Part shown: piece by piece, positions 42,992 to 52,800 of the stretch | Numbering within the stretch: the first letter of the stretch is position 1 | How the letters are laid out: each line of letters begins with the position of its first letter | Source: Paraburkholderia ultramafica | GTDB taxonomy: Bacteria; Pseudomonadota; Gammaproteobacteria; Burkholderiales; Burkholderiaceae | Length of the DNA stretch: 64,000 nt | Direction of reading: 5' to 3' | Assembly: GCF_902859915.1 (NCBI RefSeq) | Contig: NZ_CADIKK010000038.1 | Location: 1-64,000 of the forward strand | Notes under the pieces: model-generated | Seen by the model: the letters and a program-made list of their open reading frames with translations, nothing else | Database searches by the model: none | Told to the model about the DNA's origin: nothing | Translations under genes and position numbers: made by a program

Positions 42992-45900
42992 CGATAGCCC
43001 TCCCGGCGCGGGCTCAGGCCCTTAGCAAGAAGTGCATCGTAGGCCGCGAGGACGAGACGGCCGGTGCGATATTCGCCGAATTTGCGCTCTTCGTTGGACT
43101 TGAGGACGCGGAAGGTCTCGCTGGGGTAATCCAGCCCCATGACGTCGGCGGGATCAAGGACATAGCGCAGCTCGTCACGGGTCAAACCATAGGCGAGCGC
43201 ATACCAAGCATCGAGCTCGGCCCGCAGTTGCGCGCGGCGAACCTCGTCCCATGCGAAGGGCGCGCCCCCATAGCCTAGGTCACGCGCCAACGGGGCCATG
43301 GAATGGCTAGTGTAGGTCAGCTCCAGCACGCGCCGGACGATGAAGGCAAGGTCGGCTTCGGAATAAGCGGATGGGGGGAGGATGGGGAATTGCTGCAATA
43401 CGCCCAAGGTTAAGTGCAGTCCGCCGACTTTCTGTCGAGCCACATAGTCGACGGTCAACGCATTAAAATTGGCTACCGCAGCCGCAATCAGTTGCGCATC
43501 TCCTGAAGGAAAAATCAACGGAGCTGAATGGCCAACAGCGGTGCGAGGTAGAAAGGAAAATATTGCGGTACGCTCGTTTGTTGACGAGGTGACATCCTTG
43601 AATGCTACAAGCCAATCTCTAACAGTCACATTCAGAAGTCTCGCATCAACCTCAGCTGCAGGGACATAATAAAATGCAGTGGGCTCATACCTCGAATCGG
43701 CGTAATTTGAAGAACTGGTCTCCGGTAGGACGCGATAGCCGCGACCATCATCACGGCTAGCGAACGAGCCAAACCGATGATCGAACTGGTGAAACATTTT
43801 TGCTTCATATAGCGGGACGTAGCGAGTTCGCGCGTGATCTGAAGGAATAGAAGCCGATTCGATGGAGCAATATTTATCCCCGGCGACATATGTAGAACTT
43901 TCCACTTTCACCCAGTCTGCGCCGTCTCTTTGGTAATTAAGTTCAACTAGCTTCGGAGCAGAATGAAACCACTCTGAATCTTCTGCCATGTGCCAAATGC
44001 GGCTATGAAAGGTCGCTGCCCATGGGTTCCCAGCTTCGCGCCCTTCCTCGATCAGCACCGGCACACGGTTGTAGATGCTCGCGGCCAGTTCAGCGTCGCG
44101 GCGGGAGCGAAAGATCGGTGCAGTCTTCGTGTTCGGGTTGATCCGGGCGATCTCTTGCGGAGAGAGGGTGAAGCGACGGCGCGCATCCTCCAACTGCACG
44201 GGGTCGGTCAGGAAGAAGGCGAAGTCCGCCGCCGCCACGCCAGAGCCGATTGTCAGAAGGCAGAACTTCATACGGCTGTCGACGGCGGGGAACAGCCCCG
44301 CGCGGTTCTCGAAGTCGGTCAGCGCCGCCAGTCGCTGCCCGGTCACTAAGTGCCCGAAGAACGGCGCGGTCGTCGCGTCCGTCGCGATGCCGGTGGGCAC
44401 GATCACGCCCGCCCTTCCCCCTTCGCGCGTGAGGTTCAGGAAGTGCTCGGCGAACAACGCGTAGGTGTTCACGTCGCCGCGCCCGGTCCAGGGGTAGCGC
44501 CGCGTCGGGGCAGGTTTGACGGCTGCGGGCAGCTTGGTCGGGTCCTCGCCCTTGGGCGAGGTAAAGAACACAACCGAAGCTTCGGCAAGGCGCTTGGCGA
44601 TCTCAAAGCGGTCGATCCAACTGCGTTCGTAGCTACCCGCCTCCTTGCTTGCCCATTCGCGGATCAGGCGAGTGCGCGCGGCGGCGTTGGCGGCTTCGGC
44701 CACTGGCGTTCCGGCGAAGAACTCCTGCTCTTGCAGCTTGATCCGCTCCCACGGCGGATTCCCCAGCACTAAGTCGAACCCGCCTCGCTCGATCATCACG
44801 TCCGGGAAGGCGAGCGGCCAGTGAAGCAGGCGCGCGGTTTCAGCCACCTTCACGGCTGCGGCCTCCAGTGGCGGATAGACCTGCCCTCCGCCGAGGCACT
44901 TGCGCACGTCGGCCGTCGTCGGCACCAGCCCTGCGCCATGACTGGCGGACACATCGGTCTTGGGCAGCAGGAAGGCCGCGACGTAGAGGTCGCAGGCAAC
45001 GTGAGTGGCCAGGCGCGCCGGGTCGTTGCGCCAGGCCACGTAGGCTTCGCGCTTCTTCTCCACCTGGCCCACGGTGTCCTCGGGCATCCTGCGGATCACA
45101 CTGAGGTTGGCCGCCAGCTTCGCAGGAGGCATCGCCCCGCCGCCGCCCGCGAAGTCGAACGCGCCCTGCCCGGCCTTGGCGTCACGGTTGGCCTTGAGGT
45201 AGTGTTTGGCCGCGTCCTGGCTGTCCCCTGTCAGCGGGTTGTACGCCTCGTCGGGAATCCCCTCTTCCAACGCGTCAAGGTCGAACACACCCAGTAGCGC
45301 ATCGCCACAGCGGATGTTGCCATCGAGGAAGCCAAGCGGCTTGCCTGGCGAAACGCTCTCAATCCACAGCGCCACCTTGGCAAGCTCCACCGCCATCGGG
45401 TTGCGGTCGACGCCGTAGATGCAACGGCTGACGACGTCGCGCAGTGCAGCTTGTGTCTCCTCCTTACCAGCGTCCTCGTTGCGCAGCTTCGCCACGCGAT
45501 CGGCCATGCGACGGGCGGCACCGAGCAGGAAGTGGCCCGATCCGCAAGCCGGGTCGATCACCTTGAGGTCTAGGATCGCGGCAACCTCGCGCTCGGGCGT
45601 GTCGGCCGCGTCCTCCGCCTTGCGCAGTACCGGGTCGAGAGCGCTGTCGAGCAGCGTCTCCACCAGGCTGTCGGGCGTGTAGTAACTGCCGCTGGTCTTG
45701 CGGGCATTGCCGCGCGCGCTGTCGTCGAGGTCGAAGACGTCATTGGCGCCCAGCTGCGGGGTGATCTCCAGCAGGCCTTCGTAGACACTGCCCAGCTCCT
45801 CGGTCTTGAGATCGCGCCAGTTGATGCGGTGCGTCGCCCCGCCGCGCATGATGAAGCCGAGGTGAAACAGCGCGCTCAAGAAGCGCCGGTTGCTGATCTT

Positions 45901-47061
45901 CGCGCCGTTCATCATTGGCGTCGCCCCGGCGGCGAACAAGCCGCCCAGCGCCGGCAGGCCAAGCAATTCCTGCCCGTGCTCCAGACTGGAAAGCGTAATC
46001 TTCATCGCCTCCCACGCATCGTAGTGCGTGTCGCGCGCCACTCGGCGGCGCGCGCGTTCGCGCCAGAAGCCGAAGGAATAGCTGTCGCGATAAAGAGCGC
46101 GCGACTCCTGGCTGACGCGACCGGGGTGGAGCAGTTCGCGGTCCTCCGCCACAGCCAGGAAGATCAGGCGGTAGGCGGTACGCAGTAGTTCTTCGAAGAA
46201 CGCAGTCAGCGCGGTGTGGTCGGCCAGCGTCTCGCGCAAGTCCGGGTTGGCCTCGACGGCACCTTGACCGAGTTCAGCGAGCGCTTGGCGCACGTTCTTG
46301 TAAAGGTCGGCGCGGGCGGTCTCGCCCTGCTTGAGCCCTTCGGCGCGCCATTCCTCCAGCGCGCAGTCGGACGGCGGCGCGGCCGCCGCGCCGAAGCGAG
46401 TGGCGTGGGTGAGCAGCCACCAGGCGGTGAAGTCGGCGAACATCTCCTCGCGGAAGATAGCGCCGAGATCCACCTCAATCCATGCGGGGCGGGTGAGGCT
46501 AGCGTTGTCGCGCATCAGGCGTACCTTGTCGCCCGCGAAGACGAGTCCCCACAGTGCCTGGTCGGCACTATTGAGCCAATCCTGCAGCAACGAGACAGGG
46601 CTGCGTTTGAGGCGGCCACCACCCGCACCGTCGCCGAACTCGGGTGCGGGCAGGTTGAACGTGTCACGGCCCACGGCAGGCGCTGCCACAACGATGGGGA
46701 CGCGGCCCTCCCTGGCCTCCCAGGCAAGGCGGTAGCGACGGTTGCCCTCCGCGTGATCCACAGGGCCGGCAAGGTCGTCGAAGCCAAAGCACTGCAAAAG
46801 CAGGTCGTGCACAAACCGGGCAGTCTGCGTGATGGTCTTGTGCTCGATCCGGTCGTAGTCTGACCAGAGCGCCTGGCCGATGCGGAAGTAGCGCGCGATC
46901 TCGTCGTTCAGGCTGGTGCCGCGGGGACAGTCATAGCTGGCTGCGAGCTTGGGCGTGGCGGGGGCAGCGGCGATCTTCTGCACCTGCTCCGGGGCGATCA
47001 AGCCGCCCTCGATGGTGACGGCGTCGAGGCCAAGCTCGGCGGCGCGGGAAAGGCGAGCCAT
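42988..47061 (-). CDS. Eco57I/PglX-like N6-adenine DNA methyltransferase (DrmMI-like)
   Basis: A 1357-residue protein. SAM motif I is DLKVIDPACGSGHFLLGAAR near residue 500 and catalytic motif IV is LVLGNPPWERIK near residue 767; NPPW marks an adenine-N6 methylase. The long N-terminal region (GFDDLAGPVDHAEGNRRYRL) and the C-terminal specificity-like half match large PglX/Eco57I-type enzymes of BREX and DISARM loci. It should mark host DNA so that the partner helicases and nuclease ignore it. The stop and start overlaps with both neighbours (4 bp and 1 bp) tie the genes into one operon. Confidence 0.9.
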   Translation of the reverse strand: MARLSRAAELGLDAVTIEGGLIAPEQVQKIAAAPATPKLAASYDCPRGTSLNDEIARYFRIGQALWSDYDRIEHKTITQTARFVHDLLLQCFGFDDLAGPVDHAEGNRRYRLAWEAREGRVPIVVAAPAVGRDTFNLPAPEFGDGAGGGRLKRSPVSLLQDWLNSADQALWGLVFAGDKVRLMRDNASLTRPAWIEVDLGAIFREEMFADFTAWWLLTHATRFGAAAAPPSDCALEEWRAEGLKQGETARADLYKNVRQALAELGQGAVEANPDLRETLADHTALTAFFEELLRTAYRLIFLAVAEDRELLHPGRVSQESRALYRDSYSFGFWRERARRRVARDTHYDAWEAMKITLSSLEHGQELLGLPALGGLFAAGATPMMNGAKISNRRFLSALFHLGFIMRGGATHRINWRDLKTEELGSVYEGLLEITPQLGANDVFDLDDSARGNARKTSGSYYTPDSLVETLLDSALDPVLRKAEDAADTPEREVAAILDLKVIDPACGSGHFLLGAARRMADRVAKLRNEDAGKEETQAALRDVVSRCIYGVDRNPMAVELAKVALWIESVSPGKPLGFLDGNIRCGDALLGVFDLDALEEGIPDEAYNPLTGDSQDAAKHYLKANRDAKAGQGAFDFAGGGGAMPPAKLAANLSVIRRMPEDTVGQVEKKREAYVAWRNDPARLATHVACDLYVAAFLLPKTDVSASHGAGLVPTTADVRKCLGGGQVYPPLEAAAVKVAETARLLHWPLAFPDVMIERGGFDLVLGNPPWERIKLQEQEFFAGTPVAEAANAAARTRLIREWASKEAGSYERSWIDRFEIAKRLAEASVVFFTSPKGEDPTKLPAAVKPAPTRRYPWTGRGDVNTYALFAEHFLNLTREGGRAGVIVPTGIATDATTAPFFGHLVTGQRLAALTDFENRAGLFPAVDSRMKFCLLTIGSGVAAADFAFFLTDPVQLEDARRRFTLSPQEIARINPNTKTAPIFRSRRDAELAASIYNRVPVLIEEGREAGNPWAATFHSRIWHMAEDSEWFHSAPKLVELNYQRDGADWVKVESSTYVAGDKYCSIESASIPSDHARTRYVPLYEAKMFHQFDHRFGSFASRDDGRGYRVLPETSSSNYADSRYEPTAFYYVPAAEVDARLLNVTVRDWLVAFKDVTSSTNERTAIFSFLPRTAVGHSAPLIFPSGDAQLIAAAVANFNALTVDYVARQKVGGLHLTLGVLQQFPILPPSAYSEADLAFIVRRVLELTYTSHSMAPLARDLGYGGAPFAWDEVRRAQLRAELDAWYALAYGLTRDELRYVLDPADVMGLDYPSETFRVLKSNEERKFGEYRTGRLVLAAYDALLAKGLSPRREGYR

Positions 47062-49859
47062 CAGTTCGCCTCCGGCACGAGGACATAGAGGCCGATGACA
47101 TCGGCAGGCAGTACTGGCTCCACTTCGGTGGTGGCGCCTTCGCCACGGGTTGCAGCCTTCACGCGGTCGTGATCCTCGGACAATTGGGCTGCGCGCGTCC
47201 TAGCGTAGGCAGCGATGGCGGATTGGTAACTATCGAGACGGGCAAGCGCCGCGTCGATCTGGCGGGCGATGGCAGAAGGTTCGATATTGCCGCTCGCGTC
47301 GGCCTCCAGCAGCGCGAGCGCATCCGCGCCCAGCAAGAGGGCCTCGGTGGCGGCGGGGCAGAAGGCGAGCGCGGTGGCTTCCTCGGCCAATAAGGTGCGG
47401 CGGCCACTGGTGGTCAGCTTGAAGCGCAGGCGCAGCAGCAGTACGGTGGTGAACGTATCCACCGCGTGCGTGCGCCAGGCCCCGGCGCGGCCGAGCGCGG
47501 CCTTGCCCTCGATCGAGGCGGGATCGAGCGCGCCCTCGGCCATCGTCTCGGCCAGCAGCGCGACAAGTGGGTGGGTGCGGCCGACATGGGCGACCTCGGG
47601 CGGCAGGCTGTCCTCGAACCCGATCGCACGGGTGCCGGTGAGCCTGCGCGCCGCGAGCCGCTCGCGCAGCTGCTGGGGCATGTCGTCGTAGTGGACGCGC
47701 CAGTGCGTGCCCTGCTCGCCGAGCGGCTTGTCAATACGCCACAGCGCGCGGCGAGTGAAGCGGCTCACTTCCTCCGGCCCGCCGAGCAGGGCGCGCAGGC
47801 GATGCCATTCGGGGAGAACCTCCTCGGGCTTGAGCGAGGACTGAGCATATCGCGTCTGGCTGCGGCGGGCGTCGTCCTCGGCGTTCTTCCATTTCTCGTC
47901 GAGCTTCGCTGCAGCGTCGCCGAAGTCGAACATGCCTTGCGCGCGGGGCCTGCTGGAATGGAGGAGCATGGCCTGCATCAGCGCGTTGGAGACACTGGCG
48001 GAATCCTCGGGCACAGGGACGACGACGCCGGTTTCCTTCTGGATGCGCTCCATCTTATCCTTGATGACCTTGATGACGGCGCCGTCAATGATCGAGTTCT
48101 CGCCGAACATCATCAGCGACCAGACTTCCGTCGCCTGCTGGCCGAAGCGGTCAACGCGCCCGTCGCGCTGCTGGTGGCGGGTGGGATTCCAGTTGAGGTC
48201 ATAGTGGACCACTGCGTTGAACAGCGACTGCAGGTTGATGCCCTCAGACAGGCAGTCGGTAGCGACGAGGATGCGGTCGGGATAGTCCTCCAGTGCCTCG
48301 ACGCGCAGGCGGCGTTCCTCGGGCGTGAGGCGGCCGGTGACGACCTCGACCTTGTGCTTCTTAAATACCGCCTGCAGCGCCGCACCGACAGCCTCGGCGG
48401 TGTTGATGAAGCGACAGAAAACGACTGGGCGTGCGCCCTTCTCATTCGTCAGATAGGTAACCCAGCGAGTCAGTTCGCGCAGCTTGGGGTCCTTGTCGAA
48501 GCTGGCGACCAGTCTTTCCGCCTTGGCGATCAGTGCGCGCAGTTCGGCGGCTTCCTCAGTGTCGAGTGCAGTAGCGGGTTCGAGGTCGGTGTCGGCGAAA
48601 TCGCCCTCATCACTGTCGAACAGGATGGGTTCTAGCGCGTCCTGCTCGGCCATGCCACCGAGTCGGTTGCGCAGCGCGCTGAGCGCTGCGGCGGGTGAGG
48701 AGCCGACGCAGCGCATCAACGCCAGCGTCCCCCAGAACGCCAGGCGCCGCGCCTTCTCGCCATCGACGCGAGTGGCTACGCCGACACAGTAATCCAGCAC
48801 GTCCTCCTGGAAGTTCTGGAAGTCGCCAGTGAGCGCATAGGGCGCGTCCTTCTTCATCAGTGTGGCGAAGGCGCGGGCCTCGCCCCACTTGTCAGCGATG
48901 TCGGGGCGACGGCGCTGAACGAAGTGCTGTGCGAGGCGGCGGCGGTAGCGCTCGACGGCGTTGGCGTCGGGCGCATCGGGACCGCCGTTAAGATCGGAAT
49001 GCAACAGGCTGAGCAGGCGCGCATAGGCGTCCTGGTTGCCGTTGTGTGGGGTGGCGGTAATCAACAGGAGGTGCCGCCCGGTCTTCTCGGCCAGCGTTTC
49101 GAGCAAGGCGAAGCGCTGGTGCGTGCCGCTCTCGTTGCCGCCCACGCAGGTATGCGCCTCGTCGACGATGACGAGTTCAGGGCAGGTCTGTGCGAAGCTG
49201 GCGCGGCGGCTATCGGCCTTGATGTAGTCGAGGCTGACGACGGTGAAGGGATGCACCGCGAAAATCGTGTCGCCCGGCGCAAGGCCTCGCTCCAGCGAGC
49301 GAGCGCGGCCGGAAGTGACTGCAACGGCGTCTATGTCGAACTTCTCGGCCAGTTCACCCACCCACTGGTCGACGAGGTGCGGCGGGCACAGGACTGTGAA
49401 GCGGTCGATTTCACTGCGGTCGAGCATCTCGCGCAGGATCATGCCTGCCTCGATGGTCTTGCCGATGCCTACGTCGTCGGCGATCAACAGCCGCTTCACG
49501 TCGAGGCGCATCGCCATGAGCAGCGGAACCAGCTGATAGGCACGCGGCTCGACGCCAAGATGCGCGGCGCTGCGGAACGGCCCCGCCCCCCGCCGCAGCG
49601 AGAGGCGCAGCGCGTCGGCCAGCATTCGCGCCGCGTCCTGCGTGTCTAGCTGATCGGAGCTCGGAGGGTCGAACGTTGCAGGCTGGACCGGGGTCCGCTC
49701 CAGCGCGGTGGCGATGACGATGGCATCCTCCTCCGAACCGGACAGCGGGCGCACGCGCATCAGCCCGTCGCCCGGTTTGCCGAGCACGATCCACTCACGG
49801 TCGCGGGCATTAATGAGGTCGCCGGTCTGAAACTGGCCGGTCGAGAGGGGGACATTCAT
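47061..49859 (-). CDS. SNF2-type helicase (DrmD-like)
   Basis: A 932-residue superfamily 2 helicase. Walker A is ADDVGIGKTIEAGMILREM (residues ~128-146) and the DEAH box is LVIVDEAHTCVG (233-236). The C-terminal helicase domain has LVATDCLSEGINLQSLFNAV and HQQRDGRVDRFGQ. This is the layout of SNF2/HepA-like ATPases such as DrmD of class 1 DISARM. It likely translocates on double-stranded DNA to find or hold the invading genome. It overlaps the helicase gene upstream by 4 bp and the methylase downstream by 1 bp. Confidence 0.9.
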   Translation of the reverse strand: MNVPLSTGQFQTGDLINARDREWIVLGKPGDGLMRVRPLSGSEEDAIVIATALERTPVQPATFDPPSSDQLDTQDAARMLADALRLSLRRGAGPFRSAAHLGVEPRAYQLVPLLMAMRLDVKRLLIADDVGIGKTIEAGMILREMLDRSEIDRFTVLCPPHLVDQWVGELAEKFDIDAVAVTSGRARSLERGLAPGDTIFAVHPFTVVSLDYIKADSRRASFAQTCPELVIVDEAHTCVGGNESGTHQRFALLETLAEKTGRHLLLITATPHNGNQDAYARLLSLLHSDLNGGPDAPDANAVERYRRRLAQHFVQRRRPDIADKWGEARAFATLMKKDAPYALTGDFQNFQEDVLDYCVGVATRVDGEKARRLAFWGTLALMRCVGSSPAAALSALRNRLGGMAEQDALEPILFDSDEGDFADTDLEPATALDTEEAAELRALIAKAERLVASFDKDPKLRELTRWVTYLTNEKGARPVVFCRFINTAEAVGAALQAVFKKHKVEVVTGRLTPEERRLRVEALEDYPDRILVATDCLSEGINLQSLFNAVVHYDLNWNPTRHQQRDGRVDRFGQQATEVWSLMMFGENSIIDGAVIKVIKDKMERIQKETGVVVPVPEDSASVSNALMQAMLLHSSRPRAQGMFDFGDAAAKLDEKWKNAEDDARRSQTRYAQSSLKPEEVLPEWHRLRALLGGPEEVSRFTRRALWRIDKPLGEQGTHWRVHYDDMPQQLRERLAARRLTGTRAIGFEDSLPPEVAHVGRTHPLVALLAETMAEGALDPASIEGKAALGRAGAWRTHAVDTFTTVLLLRLRFKLTTSGRRTLLAEEATALAFCPAATEALLLGADALALLEADASGNIEPSAIARQIDAALARLDSYQSAIAAYARTRAAQLSEDHDRVKAATRGEGATTEVEPVLPADVIGLYVLVPEAN

Positions 49860-52800
49860 GCAGAAACTCCAAGCGCCGCCGCCAACGCGGGCGGCATGGT
49901 TTCGCCGGGCAGTTCCGGCAGTTCGATGAGGTCGCGCCCGATCGCCGCGCAGCGGGCAACGAGTTCAGGCGGCGGGGTTCCGGCGACGGCCATAACCAGC
50001 AGGTCCGGCCAGCACAGCGGCCAGGCGGCGCCGGCGACTAGCTCGGATCGTGGCGCTGGTGCGTTCCAGAGGGCAAGCGCCGCCAGCCACGGACCGTCGT
50101 CGGTCGCAGCAGCGTCGGCCACACGGTCGCGCTCGCAGCGCGCCATGCGCTCGATCACGTCGCGCACCTTCTCGTCCTCGCGGTCGATCATCTCGTGGTC
50201 GGGCTGGTTGTAATAGGACAGCAGGCAGCGGTAGCACCCAGCGACGCAGGCATCTGCCGAATCGTGCAGGTGACCATCCTCACCCCGCTCAAAGTGCATC
50301 AGGTCCAGCGCCACTTCGGCGATGCGCTGCCAGCGTTCCGGGCCATCCATCAGCCGCTTGAGCACGCCCGCGCCCCCCTCGGTCGCTTCATAAAGCAGGA
50401 TCGCCTTGCGATCCTCGCGCGTAGGCAGCGGCTCGCCCAGCAATTCGCCCGTCTCCAGCACATGCTCGGCCTCGATGGCGCGGATCAGCGCGTGCTGGAG
50501 CGTCGCCATCTGCGCGGTGGAGAGGCCAAGGCCCTGATCGAAGCGCACCAGCAGGGCGTTCTTGGTGTCCTCCACCACGGGCACGATGGACTGGCGGCGG
50601 GCAGCCTTGGGATCTTCGCCCTGATCGTCGTCCGCCTCGGGATCCTTGAGCCAGCGACCAGTCAGCGTATCGATGTCGAAGCCTGTATGCGCCTTCTCCT
50701 TGCGCCGCCGCAGGCCCAGGTTGACGCGCGAGAGCTTCGTCTGCGGGCCGTAGCACAGCACCGCCAGCGGGCTTGCGTTGGCCTTGAGCAGCAGGTCTTC
50801 CTGCCGCCGCGGATCCCACTCGAAGATCGTGCGCAAGTCGAAGCCGCGCCGCTGCCGGTCCTCGTCGTTGGCGGTGATCCGCGCCCCCGGCACGGCGTCG
50901 ACGTTCTCGATGCGGTAGAGCTTCGAAAGCCTCCCTTCGTCAGTCAGTGCATCGTTGCAGACCACGCAGCGCTCCTGGGTCTCGCTCTCGTGCGCAGCAC
51001 CGCAGGACTGGCAGCATTTCAGCGTGCGCGTGACGAGCGTATTGTCCTCGTTACGGGACCCGGAGGGCAGTTTCGCGCGATTGCAGCGATAGGCCTTACC
51101 CTCATGGTAGACGAGGCTGTTCGGCCCAAACTCCGCGATTGCCAAGAAGCGCGGGCGCTGCAGCACGGTGGACGACTTGTCGGCATCCACGAAGGCGTAG
51201 AGCGGCAGGCGGGGGAAGTTGTAGCCTGGGAGGAACCCCTCGGTTGCCAAATAGCGATAGACGTAGAAGTCCGAGCTTTGCGAAGACACTCCAGACGCCA
51301 GCAGCTCCACCTGCTTGTCCGCACCGACATAGCGCGCCCGCGCCTCGCGACGCTCCTGAGCGCCAAGACCGGTGCGCTGGCCGATGCGATGCGCCTCGTC
51401 ACGATCCTGAGAGGCGGAGCGATAGAGTTCGCGCCAGCGTCGGAAAGCGGTGTCGAATTTCGTCGCGCTCTCACCCCACAGGGCGGCGACGAATTCGACG
51501 GGATCGCCAATCTGCGACGTACCCTCGGCAGGAAGGGCCGAGGCAACGATGCGCCCTGCCCGCGCCTGAGCTGCCGCGTCTGCCGTCGCCGTGGCGAAGG
51601 CGGCAAGCGTGGTGCGCTTCACCGGCAGGCCCTCGTCGTCCATGTCAAGGTTGTCAGGGATCGACTTGCCCAGTGACTCCTTCGCCGCCGCAAGCCACTC
51701 GGCATGGACGTGGGCGGAAAGGAGGTCGGCGTTGACGAGGTCGATTGCCGGTGCCTTCACAATGCCGGCGACGAGGTCGATCCGCCGCTCGAAGTAATAC
51801 TGGTCGTGCGGGCTCTGCGCGGCGCAGTAGGTGACGACCAGCGCCGCCTGTCCGCTGCGCCCGGCGCGGCCCGCGCGCTGGGCGTAGTTGGCCGGAGTCG
51901 GCGGCGCGTTGCGCAAGTAGACGACATTGAGCTGCGAGATGTCGACGCCCAGCTCCATCGTCGGCGAACAGTAGAGCAGCGGCAGAAAATCGCGCTTCTC
52001 GTTGATGACGCGCACCTCGCCCGCCATTTCGGCCATTCGGGTCTTGTCGTTAGCCCCGAAGCGGAAACGGCATTCGCGAAGTTCGCGCAGCATCGCGTCG
52101 ACCTGCGCCGTATGTTCGCGCGCCTCGAAGGCCATCGGCAGGTGGCCGGGCGTACCGAGCCGCGCCGCAATGTCGGAATAGAGGCCGGCGAAGAAGGCGT
52201 TGCCCTTGCCGTTCTCGGGCTTGTCCTCGCCCGGCTTGAGACGCACTGCGCCCGGCGCAAGCCGCCAGCCCGCAAGCGGCCCGACCGAGAATTGGCGCAC
52301 CACCTGATGCTTCGCCGCGGCCGCCAGCATCGCCTCCAGTAGTGGTTCGCGGTCGGCGAGAGGAATCTCCACACCCGCCGCCTTTACCAGTCGGCGCGCC
52401 AGCCCACTCCGAGCCGATACGCGCACCACGCGGTCATGCTTACCCGCCTCCAGGCCGACGACCAGCGTGTTGAGGAAATTGAGATCCTTGTATTGCTCCT
52501 CGGCGCTGATCGCCCAAGGATCCTTGAGCACGCTGCGCGACTTCTGGCCGACCTGCTCCAATTCCACAGGATCGAGCGCATCGACCGCCACCGCCAGTCC
52601 CTGGCGCATGGTGTCGAACAAGTCGCGGAACATCGCCCGACGCCTCTCGGCCGGGATCGCCGAGAGTATCGCGAAGCCCCGGCTCTGCACGTCGCTCAGG
52701 CTCTCCTGATCCTTGCCGCCACAGCTTTCCTCGTCCTGCGCCAACATAGCGACGCCAGGATAGTCCACTCGGATTAGTTCGAGCTGGTCGAGGTTAGGGT

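Noticed and set aside
50195..51676. Long plus-strand frame of 493 codons, and others across 42.5-54.3 kb
   Set aside because: These lie opposite the DISARM-like genes; composition (Arg/Gly/His-rich) and lack of domains mark them as shadows of GC-rich coding DNA.
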